Of a stretch of 64,000 nucleotides of DNA, positions 54,540 to 64,000 are shown one piece after another. The DNA is from Cryptomeria japonica. Taxonomy: Eukaryota > Streptophyta > Pinopsida > Cupressales > Cupressaceae. The stretch is taken from positions 509,504,442-509,568,441 of the forward strand of contig NC_081410.1 in NCBI RefSeq assembly GCF_030272615.1, in the 5' to 3' direction. A model generated the notes under the pieces. The model did no database searches. It was given only the letters and a program-made list of their open reading frames with translations, and had not been told where the DNA came from. The position numbers and the translations under genes were made by a program. Numbering within the stretch: position 1 is the stretch's first letter; each line of letters begins with the position of its first letter.

Positions 54540-55279
54540 CTGGATTTCATGAAAAATATGGGGGTACTGAGATCTCATCTATGCTGCATCCTCCCATGAT
54601 GTTGTAGCCTCGTCATAACAATCTCAATGGACCCTAACCTGGTCCAACTCTCAACCTCGAAGAGGCAGCATCTGGCAAGCCAAAATGCGAATGGGCTCCA
54701 AAGACAACTGCCCGTCTGAATCCATCTGCAAGGCATCTCAATATATAATATGAGACTCATCATAAATATACTTCCTTGGTACAAACACATGAAACACACC
54801 ATGGATGTGTGATAGGCTAGGTGGCAAACCTAGATGATATGGAACTGGTCCTATCCTTTCAAGGATCTCAAATGGTCCAACAAAGAGAGGTATGAGCTTA
54901 GAACCCTTTACATAATGGATTAGACTCTTATGTAGTTGCACTCTCAAGATGGCTTTGTCCCCAACCATGAAGCTATGATCTATCCTCTTCACATCTGCAT
55001 ACTTCTTCTGTCTATTTTGTGCCTCTCTAAGGCATTGTCTAATCAAATCCATCTACTTCTCCATATCCCAGACTATCTCAAGACCCATAGCTACTCTATC
55101 CTTTATGCGGTCCCAACTCAAGGGTGTCCTACAAGGTCTTTCATACAAAGCCTGATAAGGTGACATCCCTAAAGAAGTGTGATGCCCATTATTATAAGAA
55201 AACTCTACCAAAGGATGATACTCTTCCCATCTGGTCTGGTGATCCATGACGTACATACAGAGCATATCTTCCAACACGT
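54540..55279 (-). pseudogene. Gypsy-C integrase C-terminus and chromodomain-like tail
   Basis: Minus strand. 55277-55053 gives 'LEDMLCMYVMDHQTRWEEYHPLVEFSYNNGHHTSLGMSPYQALY', and 55052-54738 gives '[41 protein letters not shown]'. Both are close to Gypsy-B residues 880-1050. Near 54600-54550 is 'SWEDAA', a TAG, then 'MRSQYPHIF', the chromodomain tail with a stop where Gypsy-B has Lys. The frame is cut at 55279 by Copia-B and continues at 61966. Confidence 0.85.
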
Positions 55280-56332
55280 TGTAGGTCTTAGGGACAACTG
55301 AGAGGGGGGGGTGAATCAGTTGTCTAATAAATTCAAACCAAAATCATATTAACCAGCTTAATGCTTAGTACCGGTAAGACAATTAAGTATGCCAGTAAAC
55401 AGTGTTAACAGAAAATTGCTATACTGGTAAGAATTAATGCATGAAACATAAACATGAAGTCATCCACAACACATGACACAAATATTTGTATGTGGAAACC
55501 CTGTAAGGGGAAAAACCATGGTGGAAAACCTTACCCACAATCAGATGTTACTACTGCAGATAGTAAGTGTACAAAAGGGGTCTGCACATGCAGAAAGGCC
55601 AACAGCCTAGCTCACTGCTCAAACACAAATGGGAGTCACATTGACTACAGTTGGATGGTTAAATCCAATGAGAATGTACTACACAAAATAGCATCTTCAT
55701 ATGCTGGATTCAGTACCGGTGTAATGCTGATAGGCTTCTATAGAAACCTAACTTCACCTTCAAATGATTTCTTCATGTATATCTCTGCTTGATCTCACAT
55801 ATATCCTTCCTTAAATCTTTTTTGCATTCCACACATGATCTTACAAATAAGATCTTACATTTATACCATACCCTAAGACCAATTTTAGTAGGTCGGCTCT
55901 ACAAGATATTACAATAAAGCATTTTACAAATAATACAATATCCGATGCAATAACTGATGGAACATGTTGGCTTAATGCATTTACAACAATAATAAATCAT
56001 TTCCATAGCGTGTCATGCTGATCTGGAAAAGATAAACCTGCTGGTGTAACCCTAGATAACATGGACATATTTGCCGGTAAAAGCAAATATGCAAATAAGA
56101 ATATACGAATCATTATTACTTCAAAGAAAAGTGTCCACATGATGTCTTCAACATTACCAAGTGTCTTCCATGTCATTGCAAGTACCGGTGAACATTATAT
56201 CCTGCTAGTTAACCATATACCGGTGACTATTTGAACAGTTTACTGATTGCCGGTGAATGTTGTTAGATCTCCAAAGTAGGTGTATTTAGTAGATGTTGAC
56301 ATCAATGAAAAAACCATACCAAAATACCAACA
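55280..56332 (-). repeat. Copia-B 3' LTR (1053 bp)
   Basis: Minus strand begins TGTTGGTATTTTGG and ends GACCTACA. It carries about ten CCGGT-derived motifs, for example near 55369, 55713, 56070, 56184 and 56247. Confidence 0.9.
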
Positions 56333-56700
56333 ATCTCCCCCTTTGGCATTGATGGCAACACAAGATGGAAAAACATCAAAGTGCCAAAATAGAAATGCCA
56401 AGTACAAAAACCAATTCTCCCCCTGGGAGTAATATGTGTTTATTCAAAGATTTATTTTCAATACCAATCTCTCCTCAAAAAGTTAATGCATTTTTCCATA
56501 TATCTTTGCTTAGTGTTTTTCCATATATCTCTCCCCCTTTGACATCAAATGCCGAAGTCACAAAAAGGTCAAGTTCATACAAAATACCAACCAATTCAAT
56601 ATACCAACTACTCCCCCTTAGAAGTAGCTTCCTCATCAAATACCAGAATAAAAGATTTGTCCATTTAATTCTGCTGGTTGATGACAATCATCAACTATCT
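56333..56700 (-). promoter_or_regulatory. Copia-B 3' untranslated region with four polypurine tracts
   Basis: Minus-strand AGGGGGAG-type tracts at about 56334-56343, 56416-56424, 56530-56540 and 56611-56619. Confidence 0.65.
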
Positions 56701-58360
56701 AAGTCTCTACCGGTGGAGGTAAGACTCCGAGCTGATCTCTGAGATACTCAAAAGTTTCCTTAGGAAAAGGTTTTGTAAAAATATTTGCAAGCTATTCTTT
56801 AGTATTCACATAAACCAGTTTTATTTCCTTTTCTTCAACTTTTTCCCTTAGAAAATTTAGTTTGATAGAAACATGTTTTGTTTTAGAATGTAATACTAGA
56901 TTCTTAGATATATCAATTGCTGCAGTGTTATCACAATATATAGTAATAGTTTCCTTGCATTTTACCTTTATGTCTTTCAACATTTGCTTAAGCCAAAGTA
57001 CCTGTGTACAGTTTGTTGTTGTTGCAACATTTTCTGATTCTGCTGTTGATAAAGATGTACAACTTTGTTTCTTAGTTAACCAAGAAGCTAATCTCTTTCC
57101 AAGAAAGAATGCTCCTCCAGTGGTACTTTTTCTATCATCCACATCTCCTGCCCAATTTGCATCTGTGTATGCATATAGATCAAAATTTTCATCTTTAGGA
57201 TACCATAATCCAAGATTTGTTGTGCCTTGTAAGTAACGAAAAATCCTTTTTAATGTTGATTCATGATTTTCCCTAGGATTACTCTGAAATCTAGAAACTA
57301 TACATACTGCATTCATAATATCAGGTCTGGTTTGTGTCAAATACAGTAAACCTCCTATCATAGATTTGTATCTAGTTGGATTGACAGGTGTAGATTCATC
57401 CCTTTGAGATAATTTGTCATTTGTATTATAGGTGTGCTTACCGGTTTAGAGTTTTCCATCCCAAATTTCTTAAGTAGTTCTTTCAAGTACATAGATTGAC
57501 TCAGAAATATGCCTTTATCAGTCTATAAAATTTGCAATCCTAAAAAGAATTTTATTTCTCCAATCATAGACATTTCAAATTCATGCTGCATTTTAAGAGA
57601 AAATTCTTTGCATAATCCAAATTCTCCTCCAAAGATTATATCATCAACAAATACTTCCATAATCTAGATGTCATCATTAGTTACTTTGTAATATAAATTG
57701 CTATCTGCATTTCCTTTAGTAAAACCAATTTTTAAAAGATACTTATCCAATCTTGCATACCAGGCTCTTGGAGCTTGTTTTAGTCCATATAGAGCTTTTC
57801 TTAATCTGCAAACCATATCATTGTTATCTATCAAAGAAAATCCATCAGGTTGTTCAATATAGACTTCTTCTTCAAGATCTCCATTCAAAAATGCACATTT
57901 AATATTCATTTGATAAGCTTTGTAATCCTTGTGAGCTGCAAAGGCCAAGAATAATCTAATTGCCTCAATTCTGGCTACCGGTGCAAAGGTTTCATTGTAA
58001 TCAACTCCCTCTTTCTGAGAATATCCCTTACACACTAGTCTTGCTTTATTCCTGACAACCTTACCATCTTAATTGAGTTTGTTTTTAAATACCCATTTGG
58101 TTCCAATTACATTTTTATTTTCAGGTCGAGGAACTAATGTCCAAGTATTATTTTTCTCAATTTGTCCTAATTCTTCTTCCATAGCTTTAATCCAGAATTT
58201 ATCTTCACATGCCTCATTGATAGATAATGGTTCAATTTGAGAAATAAGACATACCTCTTCATTTGCCAATCTTCCTCTTGTCATGACTCCTTTAAATTTG
58301 CTTCCAATTATCTGATCTTCAGAATGATTCAGTCTTACATACCGGGGTGTCTTAGTCTAT
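56701..58360 (-). pseudogene. Copia-B RT and RNase H
   Basis: Minus strand. 58284-58069: 'WTLVPRPENKNVIGTKWVFKNKLN', then TAA where Copia-A has Glu. 58035-57664: '[20 protein letters not shown]', '[32 protein letters not shown]', then TAG just before the catalytic 'VFVDDIIFGG'. A 1-bp loss near 57423, relative to Copia-A, shifts the frame. 57361-56792: RNase H ('WAGDVDDRKSTTGGAFFLGKRLASWLTKKQS', 'TIYCDNTAAIDISKN'). The YVDD-type box is better kept than in Copia-A, but the frame is broken at least five times. Confidence 0.85.
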
Positions 58361-59756
58361 TGTTGTTCTTCAATTATTGTGGTATCCTTTGATGATACCG
58401 GAGTAACTGGATCATCATTCTGTATCGGTGGATTTACTGTTGGTTCATTTGTCATAATTTATGTTACCGATTCAGAGTCTATATACCTTGAAGTTCCTCT
58501 GAATTGTTCATCAATCTTTACATTTGTACTCTCAACAATTTTTTGTAGTCTTTTATTAAAACATCTATAAGTTTTACTCTTAGATGAATAACCAAGAAAT
58601 ATTCCTTCATCACTTCTAGGATCAAACTTGCCAATATACTCATCTCTTCTAATATAACATTTACTTCCAAAAATTCTGAAATACTTAAGAGTAGGAGTAT
58701 TACCAAACCATAGTTCATGAGGAGTCTTACCGGTTTCACCTTTGATGTGAACTTTGTTGAATGTATAGACAATAGTGCTTACTGCGTCTCTCCAGTACAC
58801 GTGGTAGATTTTCTTATGATAACATACTTCTTGCTGCATCCAAAATAGTTTTGTTTTTTTCTTTCAACAACTCCATTCTGTTTTGGTGTCTGAGGTGCTA
58901 ATAACTGTCTTTTGATTCCATTTACTTCACATAATGTATTAAAATCTCTGGATGTGAATTCTCCTCCTTGATCTGATCTTAAACATTTTATTTTCTTACC
59001 AGTTTCATTTTCAACCATTGCTTTGAATAGTTTGAACTTCCCAAGTGCTTCTGATTTTTCTCTGAGAAAAGTAACCCAACACATTCTAGAATAATCATCA
59101 ATAATTAGCATAAAATATCTATCACCTTGTAAGCTTTTAGTTCTAGCCGGACCACATAAATCAGTGTGAATTAAATCAAGAGCATTATTGGATTTTTCTG
59201 GAATACTTTTGAAACTAGCTCTAACTTGTTTTCCAAATTGACATTCCTTGCAAATTGTATTCTGAGGTTTCACAATTTTAGGTAGATCTCTAACTACCTT
59301 AGAAGTACTAATTTTTACCATGCAATCAAAATTTACATGACATAGTCTTTTATCCCATAGCCAACTTTCATCTATATGAGCAATTAAGCATGCCTTTTCA
59401 CTATTATTCAAATGAAAGATATTACCTCTAGTCTGATTACTGGTTGCAATTTCCAAACCAGTTCTATTCATGATTTTGCATTCTCCATTTTTAAATTGTA
59501 ACTGAAAACCTTTCTCAACTAATTGACCAACACTTAAAAGATTATGTTTTAATCGTTCAACATAGTAAACATTGTCAGTGTAATGTTTACCATCAAGAGA
59601 TATTGAACCCTTACCTTTTATTAAACAGGCTTTGTCATCTTCGAATCTTACTAAACCTCCATTGTATTCTTGAAAGTTCAAGAATTTACCTTTGTCTCCA
59701 GTCATGTGATGTGAGCATCCTGAGTCAATAATCCATTCATCCTTTGATTCCACTTA
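58361..59756 (-). pseudogene. Copia-B protease and integrase
   Basis: Minus strand. 59753-58779 is open for 324 codons: protease active site 'IIDSGCSHHMTGD', then the integrase zinc site ('KRLCHVNFDCMV...CKECQFGKQ', with the Cys missing in Copia-A present), 'HTDLCGP' (first Asp), 'SDQGGEFTS' (second Asp) and 'QNGVVERKK' (Glu). A frame break lies near 58845; 58839-58459 then continues the C-terminal integrase ('WFGNTPTLKYFRIFGSKCYIRRDEY'). Confidence 0.85.
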
Positions 59757-59797
59757 GCTGCTAGGGCTTGTTCTACCGGTTGAGCAATAGGTACCAG

Positions 59798-60850
59798 TTA
59801 ATCTTCTGTTATAGCAACAAAGACCCATCTGTTGTCTACTGAATCTTCATCAGAATCATCAGTCACACCTTCATCAGCAATGTAACAAGATTTATCTTTG
59901 TTTTTCTTAAATCTGTATCTCTGATATTCAGGATTAGGTTTGTATGTCCTTCTAGCTTCTTCTGTTATTCTAGAATGTCTATTAGGGCATCTTGAAGCCA
60001 TATGACCAATCTTATTGTAGTTGAAACATTTAAAGGGTGCTTTACCTTCATACTTACTTCCAATTGGACCTTTTGGCATTTTTCTTGCAAATAGTGCTTC
60101 AAGTTCTTCAAGCTCTTCATTCTCCTTCCTGGTTTCTTCAAGTTCTCTTGCATAAAAGGCTCTCCAGTCTGATTTATCAAAAGATGGAGCAGATGATGTT
60201 GATGCTTTGAAGGCCAAATCAGTTTTTATAGTAGCAACAGGACCAAATTCCTCAATTTCAAAAGCTGAAAGTTTTCCAATTAATGTATCCCTAGTTACTG
60301 ATGTATTAGGCATTGTTCTCAACTCATTAATAGCAGTAGCCTTCATTTTATATGCCAGTGGCAAACCTCTTAAGATTTTTGAAACAATCTCATCTTCACT
60401 CAAGGTTCCTCCACAACATTTGATACCTAAAACAATTTCATTTACTCTTTCCATAATAGCAGAAATTCTTTCATCTTTTTCCATTTTCAGATGTTCATAC
60501 CTGACTCTGAAGCTTTCAAGTTTTGCAATTTTGACTGTGGAATCCCCTTCATTCAGTGTTTCCAAATGATCCCAAATAGCTTTTGCAGTAGATCTATCTA
60601 ATAAACCCATGATTTGTTGATCTGATAATGCGCTCAAGAGTGCTTCTCTTGCTTTGCAATCATTTTCTTCATCTTTAGCTAAAGTAATAGGAGCAGGCTA
60701 ACCAACTACAGCAGCAGTATAACCATTCTTAGTAACTTCCCAAATGTCTTTACCAATGCAATTCAGATGTGTCTCCATTCTGATTTTTCATATTCCATAC
60801 TTGGTTCCATCAAGTTTAGGACTATCCTTTCTGAAATAATTAGTAGACAT
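59798..60850 (-). pseudogene. Copia-B gag
   Basis: Minus strand, likely ATG at 60850 ('MSTNYFRKDSPKLDGTKYGI'). It then meets a TGA where Copia-A keeps Trp (TGG to TGA), and a TAG near 60700. From 60637 to 59798 it is open: UBN2-type gag ('ESFRVRYEHLKMEKDERISAIMERVNEIV'), zinc knuckle 'CFNYNKIGHMASRC' with Tyr for the second Cys, as in Copia-A, and an acidic tail ('VTDDSDEDS'). Confidence 0.85.
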
Positions 60851-60893
60851 TGGATCTCCTCAAGTTGTTAAACTTCTACAAAAAGAGGACTAT

Positions 60894-60905
60894 GCTCTAA
60901 TACCA
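60894..60905 (-). promoter_or_regulatory. Copia-B primer binding site (tRNA-iMet)
   Basis: Minus strand TGGTATTAGAGC, one C-to-T change from the standard TGGTATCAGAGC, two bases from the LTR end. Confidence 0.8.
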
Positions 60906-60907
60906 AT

Positions 60908-61965
60908 TGTAGGTCCTGGGGACAACTGAGAGGGGGGGGGGGTGAATCAGTTGTCTAATAAATTCACACCAAAATCATATTAACCAACTTAATGCTTAGT
61001 ACCGGTAATACAGTTAAGTATGTCGGTAAACAGTGTTAACAAAACATTGCTATACCCATAAGAATTAATGCATGAAACATAAACATGAAGTCATCCACAA
61101 CACATGACACAAATATTTGTACGTGGAAACCCTGTAAGGGGAAAAACCATAGTGGGAAACCTTACCCACAATCAGATGTTACTACTATAGATAGTAAGTG
61201 TACAAAAGGGGTCTGCACATGTAGAAAGGCCAACAGCCTAGAGCTCACTGCTCAAACACAAATGGGAGTCACACTAACTATAGTTGGATGGTTAAATCCA
61301 TTGAGAATGTACTACACAAAATAGCATCTTCATATGATGGATTCAGTACCGGTGTAATGCTGATATGCTTCTACAAAAACCTAACTTCACCTTCAAATGA
61401 TGTCTTCGTGTATATCTCTGCTTGATCTCGCATATATCTTTCCTTAAATATTTTTCGCATTCCACACATGATCTTACAAATAAGATCTTACATTTATACC
61501 ATACCGTAAGACCAATTTTAGTAGGTTGGCTCTACAAGATATTACAATAAATTTTTTTACAAATAATACAATATCCGATGCAATAACCGATTGAACATGT
61601 CGGCTTAATGCATTTACAACAATAATAAATCATTTCCATAGCATGCCATGCTGATCTGGAAAAGATAAACCTGTCGTTGTAACCCTAGATAACCTAGACC
61701 TATTTGTCGGTAAAAGCAAATATGCAAATAAGAATATACCAATGATTATTACTTCAAAGAAAAGTGTCCACATGATGTCTTCAACATTACCAAGTGTCTT
61801 CCATGTCATTGCAGGCACCGATGAACATTATATCCTGTCGGTTAACCATATACTGGTAACTATTTGAATAGTTTACTGATTGCCGGTGAATGTTGCTGGA
61901 TCTCCAAAGTAGGTGTATTTAGCAGGTGTTGACATCAATGACAAAACCATACCAAAATACCAACA
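60908..61965 (-). repeat. Copia-B 5' LTR (1058 bp)
   Basis: Direct copy of 55280-56332, minus strand from TGTTGG (61965) to CTACA (60908). Followed on the plus strand by CACAT, the target duplication. Confidence 0.9.
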
Positions 61966-64000
61966 CACATGGTTCACCTTCTCTGTCTGTCCATCCGTTT
62001 CTGAATGATAAGCTATGTTGAAGTTGAGTTTAGTACCCATTGCTTCTTGCAATGCCTTCCAAAAGGAAGAAGTAAAGAGGGAATCTCTGTCTGAAATAAT
62101 CTTACGTGGAATGCCATGAAGTCTGACAATATCCTATAAGAATACCTATGCCATTGTTGGTGTTGTGAAAGTAGTCCAAACTAGTGAGAAGTAGGCCACT
62201 TTGGTCAACTTGTCAACTGTCACCATGATGGCACAATCAAATAGGAAGATCAATGATGAAATCCATCGATATAGTATCCCACTTCCACTCTAGTATTGAA
62301 TGAGACTAGAGTAACCCACTTGGATGGTGGTGCTCCACCTTGACCCTCTAGAACTTGAGGCATCGGGGTACTAGTTTAGCAATTAGTTTCCCCATACCTG
62401 GCCAATGATATAATTGCCTCAAATCTATATGCATCTTCTTAACTCTGGGATGTGCTACATAAGGAGCTCTATGAGCCTCCATCACAATGAAATCACACAT
62501 CTTTCTGGAAGAAGGTACATAGATGCACCCTCTATGGCATAGTAGTCCATTAGACTCTAAAGAATAGTTTGCATACTTCCCTTCTAGGGTCTCCTGAGAT
62601 CTCACTACGTGACATACCTCTAAATACCACTCATCCTCAAGCAACTCTTGCAATATGCGATTTCTCAAATCCATGTCTATAGACATGGAGTATATCTCAT
62701 GATGTCTCCTACTCAAGGAATCGACAACTACATTTTCTTTCCCCTTGATGTAGTGAACATCAAAATTATACTTACATAAAAACTCCATCCATCTTCTCTA
62801 ATGAGCATTAAGATTAGGCTAAGTAAATATGTACTGCAAGCTTTGATGATCTGAATAAAGCTCAAAGTGATGATCTAAAAGAAACTGTCTTCACCTCACA
62901 AGTGTGTGCACCACTGCTACAAGCTCAAGGTCATGAGTAGGGTAGTTAAGCTTGCGAGTCTTAATTTTCCTAGACTCATACGGTATAGCTCAACCATCCT
63001 GTATAAGCACTGCTCCTAAACCATCTAAGGAAGCATCTGTACATACCATGAAATTGGCTGAGGGATCTGGCACAATGAGAATTCATGCACTAGTAGGTAC
63101 CTTTTTGGGTTCCTGGAAGGCCCTCTCACACTTTTCTATCCACTCAAATTTCTTTCCCTTTCACTGAAGAGATGTAATAGGATGTGAAACCCTAGAGAAA
63201 CCCTCAATGAAGCGTCTGTAATAACCTGCTAGACCCATGAAACTCTTAACTTCTGTCACAGTAGTTGGTGTTGGTCAATCCATAATAGCTCTGATCTTCG
63301 ATGGGTAACTAGAGATCCCATATGACATGTCCTAAATATCCGACCTTTGATCTAAAGAATGCACACTTCGAAAAAATGCCATACAACTGATTATCTCTCA
63401 AGCACTACAATACCTATCTCAAATGCTCCTCGTACTCCTTCTCATTCCGATAATATATCAATATATTGTCAAGAAACGTGCAATCACAAATCAATCAAGG
63501 GAAGTGTGGAATACCCCATTCATGAGACTCATGAATACAATTGGAGCATTCGTAAGACCAAATGGAACCGCGACAAACTCATACGAGCCATACCTAGTAT
63601 GGAAAGAGATCTTGTGGATATCTCTCTCCACTATCCTCAACTGAGGTACCCTGACTTCACATCTATCTTAGAAAATACTTTTCCACCCTGAAGCTGATCA
63701 AATAGCTCACCGATCCTGGATAGAGTATCAATTCTTAATGGTCACTTTGATCAACTATCAGTAATCCATGCATACTCGAAGGGATCCTTCCTTCTTATTT
63801 ATGAAGATGACTGGTACACCCCAAGGGGAGACGCTAGGATGAATGTGACCTTTCTCTAAAAGTTCCTCAAGTTGCATCTTGAGCTCATTAAGCTCATTAG
63901 TAGTCATCCTATATGGTGCTCTCGAAATAGGCTCAGCTCCTGGTACAAGATCTATGTGAAAATCAATCTCTCTATGAGGTGGCATACTAGGTAGCTTGAA
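61966..64000 (-). pseudogene. Gypsy-C pol: RT, RNase H, integrase N-terminal part; runs off the window
   Basis: Minus strand. 63985-63758: RT start ('[48 protein letters not shown]'), near-identical in layout to Gypsy-B residues 200-280. It then has TGA TAG where Gypsy-B reads CGA CAG (DYRQLN). 63757-62789 covers the rest of RT and RNase H with many stops. 62788-62348: end of RNase H ('VHYIKGKENVVVDSLSRRHHE') and the integrase zinc region ('MEAHRAPYVAHPRVKKMHIDLRQLYHWPGM'), ending at a TAG where Gypsy-B has CAG. 62347-61966 is the integrase core up to the Copia-B insertion. It is an older relative of Gypsy-B. Confidence 0.85.

Larger units (their letters stand above)
55280..61965 (-). mobile_element. 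Copia-B: complete but decayed Sirevirus-like Copia element (6.69 kb)
   Basis: Inserted in the Gypsy-C integrase. Five-base flanks are CACGT (55275-55279) and CACAT (61966-61970), a target duplication with one transition. LTRs are 55280-56332 and 60908-61965; they differ by about 5% over the first 420 bp compared by eye. Minus-strand order is LTR, primer site, gag, protease, integrase, RT, RNase H, four purine tracts, LTR, the normal Copia order. Copia-A is the same family. All genes have stops or frameshifts. Confidence 0.9.

Overview
The window is plant nuclear DNA that consists almost entirely of nested and decayed LTR retrotransposons. I see no host single-copy gene, rRNA or tRNA gene. Very long LTRs, deep nesting, AT-rich spacers and plant tRNA primer sites point to a large, repeat-rich plant genome. 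A gymnosperm is my guess; the species cannot be fixed from the sequence alone. Element names used here (R1, N1, Tat-T, Copia-F, Copia-A, Copia-B, Gypsy-B, Gypsy-C) are local labels.

Layout. 1-2252: inverted fragments of an LTR element (R1) on either side of a 303-bp miniature LTR retrotransposon (SMART/TRIM type, 1712-2014). 2669-10959: a complete element (N1, plus strand) with 1.67-kb LTRs, the target duplication AGGGC and a tRNA-Trp primer site. Its only long ORF (1062 aa) carries a retropepsin and a G-patch-like segment but no RT, RNase H or integrase, so it is non-autonomous. 11526-12228: another R1 LTR with an inverted leader. 12229-28793: a decayed Tat-lineage Ty3/gypsy element (Tat-T, minus strand) with gag, protease, G-patch, RT, RNase H and integrase remains, plus an antisense plant-mobile-domain (PMD) reading frame at 12812-14884. 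Its right LTR is present; I cannot find the left one. 28794-31175: the 3' end of a Copia element (Copia-F) into which Tat-T inserted.

32501-50921: Copia-A (minus strand), split by Gypsy-B (37001-49869, plus strand). Gypsy-B is a young chromovirus-like element with 4-kb LTRs that differ at roughly 14 positions, the target duplication GCTTG, an open 1119-codon pol frame and a gag interrupted by four TAG codons. 50922-54511: spacer with a GC-rich 38-bp tandem repeat, a TA microsatellite and the 3' LTR of Gypsy-C. 54512-64000: Gypsy-C (minus strand, running off the right edge), with Copia-B (55280-61965, minus strand) inserted in its integrase.

The most interesting points are these. (1) N1 and Tat-T share the primer site, similar LTR tips and PR/G-patch proteins, as expected for a parasite and its helper. 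(2) Reading frames decay in a strongly context-dependent way: the PMD frame has 13 TAG and 2 TGA but no internal TAA and no frameshift over about 2 kb, and the Gypsy-B gag has four TAG and nothing else. This fits CAG-to-TAG and CGA-to-TGA change by deamination of methylated CHG and CG sites. (3) There is an antisense PMD gene, a miniature LTR element with mismatched flanks, and structured hairpin clusters inside two LTR families. LTR difference counts were made by eye and are approximate.
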